From assembly GCA_020055645.1 (NCBI GenBank), contig CM034548.1, positions 20,646,001-20,710,000 on the forward strand: a DNA stretch of 64,000 bases. Direction: 5' to 3'. Origin of the DNA: Tomocerus qinae (taxonomy: Eukaryota > Arthropoda > Collembola > Entomobryomorpha > Tomoceridae). This document shows positions 48,651-62,000 of this stretch, piece after piece; position 1 is the first letter of the stretch; each line of letters starts with the position of its first letter. The notes beneath the pieces were generated by a model. It did no database searches, had not been told where the DNA came from, and worked only from the letters and a program-made list of their open reading frames with translations. The translations under genes and the position numbers were made by a program.

Positions 48651-51600
48651 GAAATAAAGAATTTTTTTCTTGAAATGCCACTGATTTTCTCCCTTCGCGA
48701 TTATATGACAATTTTATTCACTTGTGATTCATTTAAAAAAACACAATTTTTTGTTTCACACGAATGTCGTATATATTCAGCAGTAAGAAATCAACCCTCT
48801 CCTAAGCTGGAGTTTGTATACGTCTTGTATACAATATACAAAGGCGAAACGAGGGGGGGGGATCCAGAGGGAGAGGGCATTGCAGAGGGCAAATCAAAGA
48901 AAAGAGTTAAATAGAAGTACACAGTCGATCTGTAGTCTCATTTTGATACAAACCATGATTTCACTCTTTCGATTTTTTAAATTACAAATAGCAAAAGTGC
49001 TGAAATATAGAAGTTCTTTCCTCATTGAGGTAAGAAAATATTTTACAGTGCATGAAAACAAAGATAAAGTTAGCCACACCATTTGAATCCCAAATTCCTA
49101 TTCTACCTGATGTTAGGATAATATTAGGATATCTGCATGAAATGAAGCAGATGCTAAAGCCCAATACAATGATAAATGGTATTGATGGTGTTGGGCAAAT
49201 TCACGAATTGATTTTCTTGAAACTTTTAGCACGTCCACCAAATGCTATTTTACTGCCCTTCTGGATACCGAATAAACTTTTCTGAGAATTTTTCTGCATG
49301 GGCGTTTCTTGTCTCTTGTCATAATAATGCTACGGCATAAAACTTTCTTGACAGGAACTGAAAATCAGGGAATGTTAAAAGACTTTAAACGACGTTGATG
49401 CTAATTTGAAAATAATGATCTGAGATAGACAGGCGACAGTTAGGACGAGTAAATGCTGTTTGTACATTGTCACGTAGATCTAATACTAGTTATAATTTCT
49501 TATAAGAACAGTATTTGGATATGGGCTTTGAATGGCGTTGTTTGGCCTTAGCTCCGGAAAGTCATTACTAAAATCTACAGGAACTGTAGACCACTATTCA
49601 CTGACAGTGTCTCAGTGTGTCAGTCACTTGTGCATTATGAACACCTGGACACAAGAACGGATGCTACCTCATTTATTGCTTTTAGATAGAATCTAATCCA
49701 GTATGATATTTTTGTCCTTTAATCTTCTACAGTGGTTGGAAAAAGTTATTTTTACGTGAATCGCATTGCAAATAAATGCAGTTATAAAGTCGACATGGTG
49801 AGACTCCCTAAGGTGCATCCAATTGCAAACCCATGCATATCGTATGCATCGTCTTTTAGTTGATTGAAATAGTTGTGGATTCAGGTCACAGGCTTTTATG
49901 TACTTACTTCTATATGGGATCCAAACAGATGCTCCTAGTCTTTTTAAATTGTCTATCTGCCTAAATTCAATTTATCTCAGCAAGGAAAGCAGTAAAGATT
50001 ACTTTGTCTACCACACTTTGTAGAAAATAAGACACAATTCCGACTTTCCGACACGAAATGAGCTTAAATGTCAGTCTACTTTCGTTAATCGTGTGAAAGT
50101 AAACGAAATTACTTAGGTACCGGGAAAAAGTTGGACAAACATCGGACGGATTCAACAGAATTAAGTTTGGAAGGTGAAAAAAGTTAGCTTAACTTTCCAT
50201 CATTCCCACACTCCCTGATTTGTCCGTGTGCACCTATGAAAGAAAAAAATTCCTCATTGTTATTCTTTTTCCGTATTTCACAAAGTTCCAACAATACCTT
50301 CAAAATGAGAAAATTAGATGCCGCTGCCATTTTGTGAACTGGAATGAATTCTAGTAATTGAATGTACATAAAAGTAAAAAGTTAAGTTGTTTTTATTTCA
50401 CATTTTCCTTACCTAGACCATGTAGAAAAGAAATTGTTTTCTGGAGAAAATGGTGTATTTGCGCAATGATTTTTACAATACTGATATTCCCAACAATTTT
50501 TCAAAGTGTTAGCAAAAATTCCCTCCTAACTCCTAGTATGACATGATTACCAACATTATTTCATTCCTACAACTGCAACGTGAATTTTCAACTATAAAAT
50601 CGTTGTCAAAGAGATGGTGAGTGCTATGAACTTCAGTTTGTCAGATTATCAAAAGAGATTAATCAATCCATATTTCTTCTGGTCTGGTAGAGGCTATAGA
50701 TCATAATTGAAATAATAGTGTCAGTTTTTCCATGGAGGATGGATTTCTGCTCTGCCGTTTACTCTCTACAATTAGCATATTTAGCAAATCAGAGCTAAAA
50801 TTGTCTTTTGAAGGGTTTATGGAATTTTTAGAATAAGACGACTGAAGAAACTCTCGACATGATTTTGAGCAACAAAGATCCTGGTTTTGATATACATAAA
50901 TGTACTAGAAACTATGTGTATGAAAGACGTAGGTACCAAAAATAAGCAAAATAAATTGTAATGTTTACAACAGTAATTTACATTAGAATAGACTTGACAG
51001 CAGCCTCATTCTCTTATTCTCACATGGCTAATCTTATACTGTAGAATTGTTATTAGGTTTACAATAGCAAACAAGGATATGAAGGGCGGAATAAAAATAC
51101 ATCAGTATCAGTTTGTTTTAACGGTTTAGCTTAGCCTTTTGCGTTTACAAACAATGCTCACTCGCTTGTTAACTCAGTTTGTGCATTTATATAACTATTT
51201 ATCATCGCATCCCCATTATAAAAGTATCCCCAATGCTTATACATAATATTCGCATTATATACATAATACCTCCTTAACAGTTGTATACCCTGTGCCAAAT
51301 CTCGTAAAATAGTGTACCGACGGACTATACAGTCTTCTACTAACCTAAAAGCCTCAACAACATGCTGTCAGAAAGAATTCAATAATGTATGTACTTATAG
51401 GGAGTCTCTTCCTTTTAGAAGTGTGAGTTTTGACTCAGGTAAACTGACGTTGAAGTCTTGAAACACCATAGAGTACAAAACAATTGTATCTACATCTAAA
51501 ATGTATTGTAGAGTATATACCATACCATAAACTGTCTATATAACACCTACTCTTTGAATTCTTAAACTCCCTTGACTCCTAATCAGATCACAAATCTCAA

Positions 51601-52179
51601 GTCTCAATCTCTATTCTCTTTTATGTGTGCACACAATAAGTTTTACCTAATCTTGACTCATCTTTTTCTCCATCTGAAAATTTTGACAGCATATTTATGT
51701 ACTTTTTAGCATAATAAATACACTTTTACTAAGCTAAAGAATAAAACGCGATTTAAAAATATACTTATTGAGAATTTTACATTCTATTGAGACGGGTAGG
51801 CTGTATACAAAAATAAATTACCATTGTGGTATATTTTCGTATGGAACGGTAGAGTTCTATAAGGGCATGTTTCCTTGGACTTTTCGGTCAAGAGAGCTGT
51901 ACAGAATATATTATTTATTCCATCTCCTTCGGTTCTCCCAAAGTGTTTTTATGGATTTCTTAAATTCCTCTCTTACCTTTAAAATTTTTTGTGGTATGAA
52001 TGTCTTGCCTACTTACTTACGTCCTTCCCCTACCTAAGTCAAGCAATACGCACCAATTAAACTGCTTAGGAAAAAGGGTCATGCTATGAAAAGAAGCCGT
52101 TTTACTATATACCCGTTGCTTCAGACGTATGTTAGAGTAGTCACCAACCAACCGCAAACCAGTGACAGTTTTAAGTGTA

Positions 52180-53334
52180 TGTATTATGGTCCCAAGCAAT
52201 CTATTATTCTATTCAATTGGAAGAACAATGAATCATATGGTACTACACAAAAGGCTTGCTTCGACCAGAACTCGAAGCCGAGAACTGTACTATGAGACTA
52301 CCACACTGCGGGTACGATTTCATACGCGAAGCCCACTACTATTTGCCGACTGATGAATAGTATGTACTTAACATATTGAGCTGAATGCAAATGATGTAAT
52401 GACTGAATAGCCGAATGTGATGACTGTATACTGTACTCGTAAATTTTTAAATTTAATCGTACATTTTGGAATTTAATCGTAAATTTTGGAATTTAATCGT
52501 AAATTTTGGAATTTAATCGTAAATTTTGGAATTTAATCGTAAATTTTGGAATTTAATCGTAAATTTTGGAATTTAATCTTACATTTTGGAATTTAATCGT
52601 AAATTTTGGAATTTAATCTTACATTTTGGAATTTACTCGTAAATTTTGGAATTTAATCGTAAATCCGCATTTCGGCTATACATTCATCCGTATTTCGGCT
52701 GTAGTCATTTACATTCCGATATGCGGTCGTCCTTATTTGGCTATACTGTCATTTACATTTCAGCTCTATTGTCACCCTATGTAGGCATTCAGTTATATGT
52801 GGCCCGGTCTAACGTCAATGTCTTAACGACAGCTGTTTACAAAAATTAGATTTTAGTGTCATCAAATACAGAAAAAAATTCTCTACATTAAAAAAATTCG
52901 AAATTTTTAAACCACTTTTAGTATTTTTAATTTATAAAACAAAGTAAAGCATTCCAGATGAGAATTCATTATTGCTTTACTATGTTGTTGATGAGTACGT
53001 ATGCTTAATAATATGAATGGTTAAAATGAGCGACGCGCCTTGTATTAGCTTTTTTCCGCGTTAGAAGTTAATGTCGTAAGGAGTTTTACGTCAGATCGCG
53101 AAACATATGGTCATTGAGCTCAATCTGTAATCAAGTAAGTAGCATTCATCGGTCGGCAAATCGTAACGTGCTTCGGATATGAAATCGTACCCGCAGAGTT
53201 GTAGTGTAGTTGGACCTCACACGTTGTTTTTATCGGCTTCGAGTTCTGGTCGAAGCAAGCCTTTTGTGTAGTACCATATGATTCATTGTTCTTCCAATTG
53301 AATAGAAAAATAGATTGCTTGGGACCATAATACA
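52180..53334. mobile_element. Foldback-type element, 1.16 kb, arms about 210 bp
   Basis: The left arm, 52180-52387, starts TGTATTATGGTCCCAAGCAA. The right arm, 53112-53334, is its reverse complement: nearly identical over the outer 105 bases or so (through CTTCGACCAGAACTCGAAGCC), more diverged inward (shared CTGCGGGTACGATTTCATA, ATTTGCCGAC, ATTGAGCT). The middle holds a 20-bp tandem array. Open frames appear in both arms only because they are the same sequence; they are not evidence of a protein. No transposase and no clear target duplication were seen. Confidence 0.75.
52441..52665. repeat. 20-bp tandem array inside the foldback element
   Basis: About eleven consecutive copies of AAATTTTGGAATTTAATCGT, most identical, a few with CTTACATTTT variants. 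Immediately after it a short CGTATTTCGGCTATA-type word repeats irregularly to about 52770. Confidence 0.95.
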
Positions 53335-53339
53335 CGAAT

Positions 53340-56300
53340 AGAACTAAATAAAAAAGTTAATCTGAAATGTAGTTGAAATCCCAGCCGTCATGAGTCTTTT
53401 ATTACCATGAGCTCTGTATATGAATTTCATATACTTTTAGTATGACGGCATTGTTAGCATTTTAGATAGTCTTTAGGAATCATCTCTTCGCTTTCTATAT
53501 GGGAATAAACTTCAAGCTCATAAGAAACAACTACTCAGAGCTGACTACTAATATGAATAAGTAGGAATACAAATGTATATGTTAAATACCTATGGATATA
53601 TTCGCTTATGGTCTTCATTATACTGAAATATGGAGTACTAGGTAAATTTTAAAAACGATATTATAGAAAAGCTTAGAATTATTAACCCTCCTCGTATATT
53701 GTTATTGAAGGTAATAATAATAATAACTTGCTCATATCAACATCCCATTCACACACTAAACTCACAACTTACTATTAGTTACTATAGTAGGTATTTGTAG
53801 TGGAGTAGTAGCGAATTGTATGTAATACGAAGTTGTAATAGTAAGAAGCAGTTTCATGGGAGCTTAGTTTCATAGTTGCGAGCAGTATAACAATATCAAA
53901 TGTATATGTAGGGTAGTCAGACATCTCGGCTATATGGGTACTATAATACTATTGTAAATGGTTAGTAACTCGCCTACTAAATAGTCACTAGTCCTAGTCA
54001 TTATTATTATTATTATACTATCACTGCTCGGTTCGTTTGCTACTCTCTTTCCAAACTAACCTACGTAGGAAAGGAGTACAAATGTACAGAGTACAGAGCA
54101 TAGAAAACAAGAAAAGAATTCCCAGCTTCACACCAGGGATGCAGAATTTCCTTTCTAATTTTGCTAGAGAGCTGTAAAAACCTTTCATGATAAACTAATT
54201 AATCACAAGAAAATTCCAAGAAAATTATCTACAATCTTTTATAATCTAGTTCAAAGTTTAAATTTTAAGTTCGATGAATATGCTTTACACCGAATCTCCA
54301 AAATTACTAGTAATATTTAGCAAAACATAATTTTTTATCCCCTAGAGTTTTAATTTCGTCCAATATTAATTACTAAAACAATGTGGAGGAAAAGCTATCT
54401 AAATTTAATTTCAGTTATTTTAAATTTTTATAAAGTCTTTTAAAAGTTAACCATTTAATTCAACAAGATAAGCAAAATAAATTTTCTTATATTATAGGCC
54501 CATTATATTATCATGCAATAATGACTTCTGAAATTGTCTAGATAATCTTCCTTCGTTCACTGTTTTCTGAAAATTAATAAGTATGTCTGAAAACCCAAAC
54601 ATGTTGATGTTTTTGGGCGTACATTTTTCGGTGACACCTCTTTTGGGTCCAAGCGTACCCTTAAAACATTATCTTTAAGATCTGTAATTTAATTTAATTT
54701 AATTATCTGCAAGATAATTAAAAATTGTGGATATTACATATCACATCTATGTTTGAGTGCAGAAAAAAAAGTAACTGGAAAAAAAATAATTTCCACGAGT
54801 GCTGTATACCACATGCAGTGACTTTTTTGTATCAAACCGTATCATTGCCACTATTTTTAGTCCATCAAAACGGTTTTTTTCGTATACCAACTTCATATTT
54901 AATTTTGCAAGGTGAAGGCGTCCTTGAAAACTGCTATAATGAATGTTTTCTATCTCAGTTTTTTTATTCAAAAGTCAAGCAATTTTGTATCAATTTGGGC
55001 GAATGAGCTATGATAATTTATATATATCCCGACAAAAGATTAGACTTTTTATATAAAATAAATAGTAGATAATATTGCTTCAAAGATGCATAATATATAG
55101 TCTTTTAGAAGAAATTGCTTTGCAACTAGTTTTAGATTTATGGTCGTAAAGATGGAAAAATAAAATTTGAATTTAATTGTAATCAACTTGATATAAATTG
55201 AGCGAGAGTTGTCTCCGACAGATATGTAGACATACTGCACATCATAAGTATTTTTCCATTTTCCCATAGCACATAATATTTCCTCCTGAGCTCATCCCTT
55301 ATTAGCAGTGTGAGCAAGTAAACAGTTGAGGAGGACCACCTTCTTTTCTTGATCATCAACACTGTTGCTTGTTTGAATTTATGCTGAATAGAGTCAGAGC
55401 AGAGAACAGAAAGAGCAAGTAAGCAATGCTTTATAAAGTTGGTAATATAAGGTTCCATATAGTTTGCAATGAGTTTGCATAGTCTTATAATATTTCAGTG
55501 ACGAAGGCAAGTTAGAAGAAGCACTATATAAATCTATGCCTATAGTAAATATATGCAATTTGCGATTATATTCCATGTAATAGTTATTTGCATGTGTAGA
55601 TACTCAGATATTTTGTATTTTACGTGCTGTCACAGTGTATGACTTTGAAACACAGAGAGAGGCAAGAGGGGACATACACAATAGAAAAGGAAGAATATAG
55701 CTGACGAATTCATGCATCTTTTAGATTTCTATGTACATACATACGTAGGAGACTACTAGATACATAAATTAGCATCTTATTCTTTCCTACAAAAGAAGTT
55801 GATATAAATAAGCTAAATTTGCATCTATGAGTGTCTGCCTATAATTCTTCTTTTCATTCTCTACAAATGGGATGTATAATGACGAGATTGGCTCCCTTGT
55901 CAGACCAGTCGATCTGAAGTCATCTGAAGCTCAGCTTCTTTTATAGTACACTTTCGTCAAATTGTAAGGGCTCCTTTATTTTCTCATTACAGTGATTTCA
56001 ATTGATTTTATTCCTTCATTCCTCCAGGAATTACACTAGCTAGAATATAGTAGGATTGGAATTGATATAAAAAACGTCTATAGTAATAGGGAAAAAAGAA
56101 GGAGCAACAATTCCTTGCTTTGCAAGGTCTGAGCAAAAAACAAGTGACTTTGTGGTGTTTGTACGTAGATTGGTTGGAGACAGAACGGAAAAAAGAGTCA
56201 TTGAGAAGAGAGTTCATAATTATTTTTGTTATCTCTATGTTCTTACGTACCAGGAGGAGAGCAAGCACAATGCATGCATACAGTAAATAATATGCACCAA

Positions 56301-58062
56301 ATATAGGATTGATATATATTTACAAAAATAGGACTATCATCTTCAATTCTGCAGGACAAGTTGGTTGGTTGTTATTCTGTGGCATTTGATATCTGTATAT
56401 CCTGTGTGGTGACACTGACGTCTATTAAATATATTTTTACTGTACTTTTGGCTGGACTCTGGGTAAAACTAGGCAGCCCTCTTCTTCATCGCAGTATCAT
56501 CGTAACGAGGAGGAGACACAAACAAATAGACAAGTCAAGTCGAATAACATCAACTCATAGTCAGTCAGTGCTCTGCTCTTACAAAACAAATTCCGTTCAG
56601 TTGAGTTGAGCAAACGGACGAGTGAACTAAAAGAGCGACTGAGCTACGGCCAAGTTGTACGTTACGTTTAAAGTTACTTTTCTAAGTGTGAGTGTGAGTG
56701 CGCAACCCTTACTTACAGCTGAAACCAATTCTCTACCAAATATTAATATTATTAATTATTATAAAACAATCCCATTGTGAAGGATATTAGACATTGTGAC
56801 AAATACAACGAAAAACAAGTCAATTTTTAATTTAGATATACAACCCTTTTATCAATCTTTTAATATATCTTTAATTCTACAGTTTTGGACTTGCAAAGAA
56901 GAAATAATTGAGCTTAAATTGAAAACTGTATTAGATTCTCCATATTTTAATTGCAATATAGATCATATCATATTAAGTAAACCACTTTTGACTCTGGAGT
57001 GGGATTTTGCAATAACGGAAACAAATAAAGTGAGTCAAATTGAACATTGAAAGTTTTATCGTGTCTCTGTACACACTTGTAGCGAGCGACAGTTCTTTGC
57101 TACCAATTCGGATGAGTCAACCATCCAACCCAAACTAAATACATTATTAAGATAATAGAACATATTGCACATTGATACTGTTGCAAAGCCCCTAATAAGT
57201 AGAAGTTTTACAAATTATCTGTCCGGGGTGCAAATTTTTGATGAACACATTGCAATTTTGCAAAAAACTATCTACGTTAGATAAATTTGCATAAATATTT
57301 ATGAACATTCCTCTACTAGCTTTACAATCACAAGCGTTTTGTGAATTTTCTTCCAGTTCTCCTGGTCTCATACTGTACTCGGTACAATACTACTTATAAT
57401 TCAGTGATTCCATGTTATATAATCGAGTGCCAATCAATTACAAACATTGATTAAAAAAATCTCCTTTGGACATTGGATAGTCAATGGTACAGTAAAACAT
57501 TTATATACTATTTTACAGATATTCCATATAGAGACACTAAAATCTAAATTAGATACAATAAAAACTATTATTTTAAATTAAATTATATTAAATTCAATCA
57601 ACAAGCTGCGTCATTCACAAAGGGAAATATTATTAGGTCATCTTTTTATAAAAGCTATTTGAGTATCTATCTGGATCACTATCTAGATACTCAAAGATGT
57701 CTATAGATAATAGAAGAATCAACAAACATGCATTTCCACTATGTACAAATAGATAAGATTAAGTCAGATTGCAATTGTACTCAAAAATTATCATATAGAC
57801 GTAAAACAGTTCATAAATTGCATACGACTAATGTTCTCATTTTATGGAAAAGGATAAGGACGTTTATATAATGCTATCAAGATTCATCATCCTATCACGT
57901 TGTGTAGATAGTAGAAGAGATGGCTAGTTTTTACACTCGAGAACCATAGAACAATAAACTATAAACCATCTGAAATCACAAGGTCGAAGGTTGCACTATC
58001 AGTTTTTGTTAGCAGATTTTAGTGTCACTGTCATTCTGTCCACAAAATACATAAAATTAAAC
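53340..58062. other. Gene-poor spacer
   Basis: AT-rich with no supported gene. ORFs at 54725-55006 and 56796-57050 (plus) and 55183-55458 and 56008-56268 (minus) have no recognisable domain. Slightly GC-richer sequence around 56480-56710 contains an initiator-like TCAGTTG at 56594-56600 and a GTGAGTGTGAGT donor-like stretch about 100 bases further on. That could mark a noncoding first exon, but nothing connects it to a gene. Confidence 0.45.
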
Positions 58063-58070
58063 ATTGTGTG

Positions 58071-59003
58071 CAGTGGCGGCTCTAGGATTTGCGAGGCCCT
58101 GGGCAAAATGTTCGCGCGAGGCCCCATAATAATAATTCACAAATATGCAAATTATTATATTAATTGAAATCTACGAATTTTTTCCGTTTTTAAATGAATT
58201 TGCCATATGAATAATTAGCGTGAAAATTTTTCATGGTTTTTTGAATGTTATTGAAAACAAAACAAGTACGTGTACACAAGTGAGTTTCGGGAGAGACTAT
58301 ATTATGTGCTACTTGTATCTCAATTACATATATTCGCGCGCAGCGCGAAAAACTTTGTCAATTTTTGACAAAAATTAGTCAAAACTGGCCTATAAATGGC
58401 AAATAATCATTTTTTTTGCTATTTTGAGAAAAAAATTTTTTTCCTTGGATTTTGGGGTGGGGCTTTAGCCTATAAGGGTTTCCACCTCTTTCCTTTATTC
58501 ATATAAAATAAACCCTAAAACTCTGCTAAAGACTATGTAGGCGCTATGCGGCATTTTAGAATTTGAAAATTTTATTCATTGTTTTAAACACTTCTTTATT
58601 TCTTTTAAAATTTGAAAAACTATTAGTGGAAACATAATTGTTTACATCTACTGCAATTACACAGCTTTGGTATCGCAAAATGCTACAAATTTGTGGATTG
58701 AAATGCATATAGTAATTCTATAATTATTCTGAGAGATACTGCTTTCGTGTCACCAGTATGTTTTTACTAGATTGCGCGATGTCTACTTTCCGTAAACTTT
58801 TCTTCCTTGAATTCTAAAATTTGTTTTGTAATAAAGCTTGTAACAAAACGTATAACTTAAACCAAAATGCAAAACCAGTATTTCTGAAGTGAAATCAACA
58901 CAGACAAGTTGAAATTCTTTCTTTGTCAAAGCTCTGCGCGAGGCCCCCAAAGCGCGAGGCCCTGGGCAACTGCCCAGTCTGCCCATTGGGAAAGCCGCCT
59001 CTG
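58071..59003. mobile_element. Non-autonomous hAT element, 933 bp, perfect 8-bp target duplication
   Basis: Ends are CAGTGGCGGCT on the left and, reverse-complemented, CAGAGGCGGCT on the right (one mismatch in 11). Identical 8-bp repeats ATTGTGTG flank it at 58063-58070 and 59004-59011. The subterminal regions at both ends carry GCGAGGCCCTGGGCAA, in the same orientation. An 8-bp duplication and CAGNG termini are diagnostic of the hAT superfamily. The interior (GCGCGAAAAA palindrome, AT-rich, no transposase frame) shows it cannot move by itself. The flanking repeats are perfect, so the insertion is not ancient. Confidence 0.92.
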
Positions 59004-59011
59004 ATTGTGTG

Positions 59012-62000
59012 CATTTGAAAGTGACAAGATGAGCGCAACTGTCAAATAATTGCTGATTCTATAGATTTAATTAATTGTTGTTTGGATTTTTAACAATTTG
59101 CTAGTTTTTTAATTGTTTTTTCGTAGTGTGACTATTGTCGTTAAAGGTTTGGAAAGGATAAAATATCGTTTTACGTGCTTTCTGTTTATTTTTAATGTGG
59201 GAACCTATTTCCTGGTGACTGTATGTTCATTGCCTGATGCATGTCAAATAGCAAGTCGCATAGCACACTTTCTTGTCCCAAGTCATATGTAAAAACAGAG
59301 ATAGAAATGATATTTGCATGTCACATATTATAATACTTGCTTATTTCCTTTTACAATAGCTTCGTCAGCAATTATGATTTTGGCTGTCCTAGTTTAGCTC
59401 TAATTGATCCTCTTTTCTGTTTATTTATACTTCACAAGCATAAAATGTTTACTGTTTACCTTTCGAATTCAAATCATGCGTATTCATAATATGCTATACA
59501 TAAATTAGGATATTTTACTTGTAGTGAAAGCTTTGACTCCCATCATCATGTACTTAAAAATAGAATTCTTTTCGTGCCCAATCCTTAGAGCGTTGTAGAA
59601 ACAATTAAAACATATGCAAACGAAATGCACAAGTTCAGTAGCATCTTCAGACTGCAACGATAAAAAGAAATCATGGGCAACGAATGGATTTTGCCTTTGA
59701 TGACAATTAGTTCAGTTTGAAAACTGCATAGTAGAATGTAAGTCAGATATCTTAGACGTATATATCTCCCATGATGATAAGGTTAAATAAGGTTATGATA
59801 TTTTTCTGTAAGCCCAAGTCTGATTTTTGTCTGTTGTAAGTTGTACTTGATCAAAAGGTGTGAGAAAATATGACATCGATACCTCGCGGAGTTGCTTTGT
59901 ACTTGTGTGAAACATTTTTATTTATTTGCTTTAAAGGCACTGCTAGCTAAAATGCTGATTGTGAGTAAATATAACTTTTTATGTATCCTACTTTGCATTG
60001 CTAACCATGCATTTATGGATGGATAGTGTGTCTGCCATTTTTTGAGTAGGTATATTCTTTTGATGCGATGTCTGCCTACCTTCAGATAAACCATATTTAA
60101 CCCAAAATATACCTAGGAATATCATTTCGTTACTTATTGGCAGTTAATATACAGGCAAGCCCTCTGGCTTTCTGGTATACTAAACGGTACGGTACACCCG
60201 TCGACTCTCGGTTTAAAAATAAAAATGGATTTATGAGTAGGTGCGTTCAAGTACCGCCGTCGAATACGTTATCTTATCTACGATTAATAATTTTGTCAAC
60301 AACGTAGGTAGCTTATTTTAGAACGTTTATTTCTTGCAATGTTTTTGCAAATAAACCACGTAAACGTTCATACAGGGATGCAAATAAATTGTGATTGGAG
60401 AAAAATATGTATTAAATGATTGCATATGTAATTAATTTATTGTCCATAATAGTGCACTTAAAAGTCTAAAAAAAATTTCCAGCAATTTTAATAATTGAGC
60501 CGTAATTTGTTGTTTTTTAAAAATTTAATTTTAAATTTTTGGTTTTTTCTTTTTAAAAGATGACATTTATTGACTAAGTATTCATGCTAATTCTTTTCTT
60601 GGATTATGTACATGTACATTCACTTTTACTCCATAGCGCCATTTGTATTTATGAACTTACATTTTGAATATATTCGAATACAACGGACATTTCACTACCA
60701 ATGTCTATTGTCCTATTTACATAAAACCATAAAACATGAAGGAAAGTGATACAGTTTGCTATGTCTATACCAAAATTAACCGATTGAATTTAGTATTCCG
60801 TAGAAAATTGTAACCATGGTCGATTGGTAGATTAGTGTTGGCAAATAAATATGAGCCATGAAAATGAAAGATGATACTAAATATAGACATTTGAGAACAA
60901 TAGTAAAGTAAAATCTAAGGAGAATGAAAGGGCAACAATAACACAAAAAGTTTATCTTTGACAGTAAAAATATTATGAGCGATGATTATGGTTAGAAGAT
61001 TAAATATTTAATATTTGTTCTAACTATTTAATAGCGCTAGTCAGCAGTCGGGCAAACAACTTGCCCTTGAATCATAAAGTCATCTATCAATAAATTATGG
61101 ATAACATTTGCTAAGTTTCCACTGAATTGTAATTTCCATTAGTATCTTGCTCAACTTATCGTTTCTATCTAAACTATTCGGAAAGTACAATTTAGGTATT
61201 TTCAAAAATACAACGACATGCAAAAAATGAGCATAATAGCATAAACCGCTATATTTTGAGAATTTCCTTTGGTTTACTGAGTTCCGATCTGATTAACATT
61301 AAAGTGGTACTATTTTAGTTGCAGGTGCGTAATACATGCACAGTGCATAATGTTTTATACATTCTTGTAAAAATGTTCAATAGTAATGTTTATAAAAAGG
61401 AATGGCAAACTGTAGTAGAATGCTAGTCGGAGTTTTGAGGTGGGCGTATCCATAGAAATATCAGTTTTATTTTATTATAATGAGGTAACTTCCTAAATCA
61501 AACAGTCTGGGTCCAGTATTAGCATCTATTTCATTAGACAAGACAAATACGGCAGATTAAACAATTTTATTGCGGTAGATTGTCGGCTTAAGATTCTTTT
61601 ACTCAGCAAGTCAGCAAACAAATTAAAAACCTTACCTTTATCCCTTACTTTTGTACATTACTACCCTGTTCACAAAAATTCAAATTTTATCAAATTCCCC
61701 TTTTCTGAATTGCTATATATTTGTTACAAGTTTACCTAAGTTAGATACTTGATTCGCATTATTTTGCCCCATTAAGAACACGTTTTAGAAGAATATATAA
61801 GTACGTCGATATTGTTTTAAACAAATAGAATGTACGGTCGCTAATTGCTGAAGGTGGAAAATAAAGAAGCATAGCTTGCCGTATAATATCGATACTCATT
61901 GTAAAAAGGTGTGCATTTTTCCAAAATTTTTATTGTGACGGGGTGGTTCTAAATACACTTCAAGGACTCAACCTTCAACAAACATTTTTGATGAAAGTTA

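Larger units (their letters stand above)
46600..52170. other. Gene-poor spacer
   Basis: No supported coding exon. Frames at 47761-48042, 48675-48914, 49052-49285 and 51768-52037 (plus) lack family resemblance and splice support. A duplicated segment and a transposon-end-like fragment are listed separately. Confidence 0.5.

Noticed and set aside
53120-53335. Frame YYGPKQSIFLFNWKNNES that recurs at 52086-52295 on the other strand
   Set aside because: The recurrence comes from the inverted arms of the foldback element; there is no domain, and the frames diverge after the shared segment.
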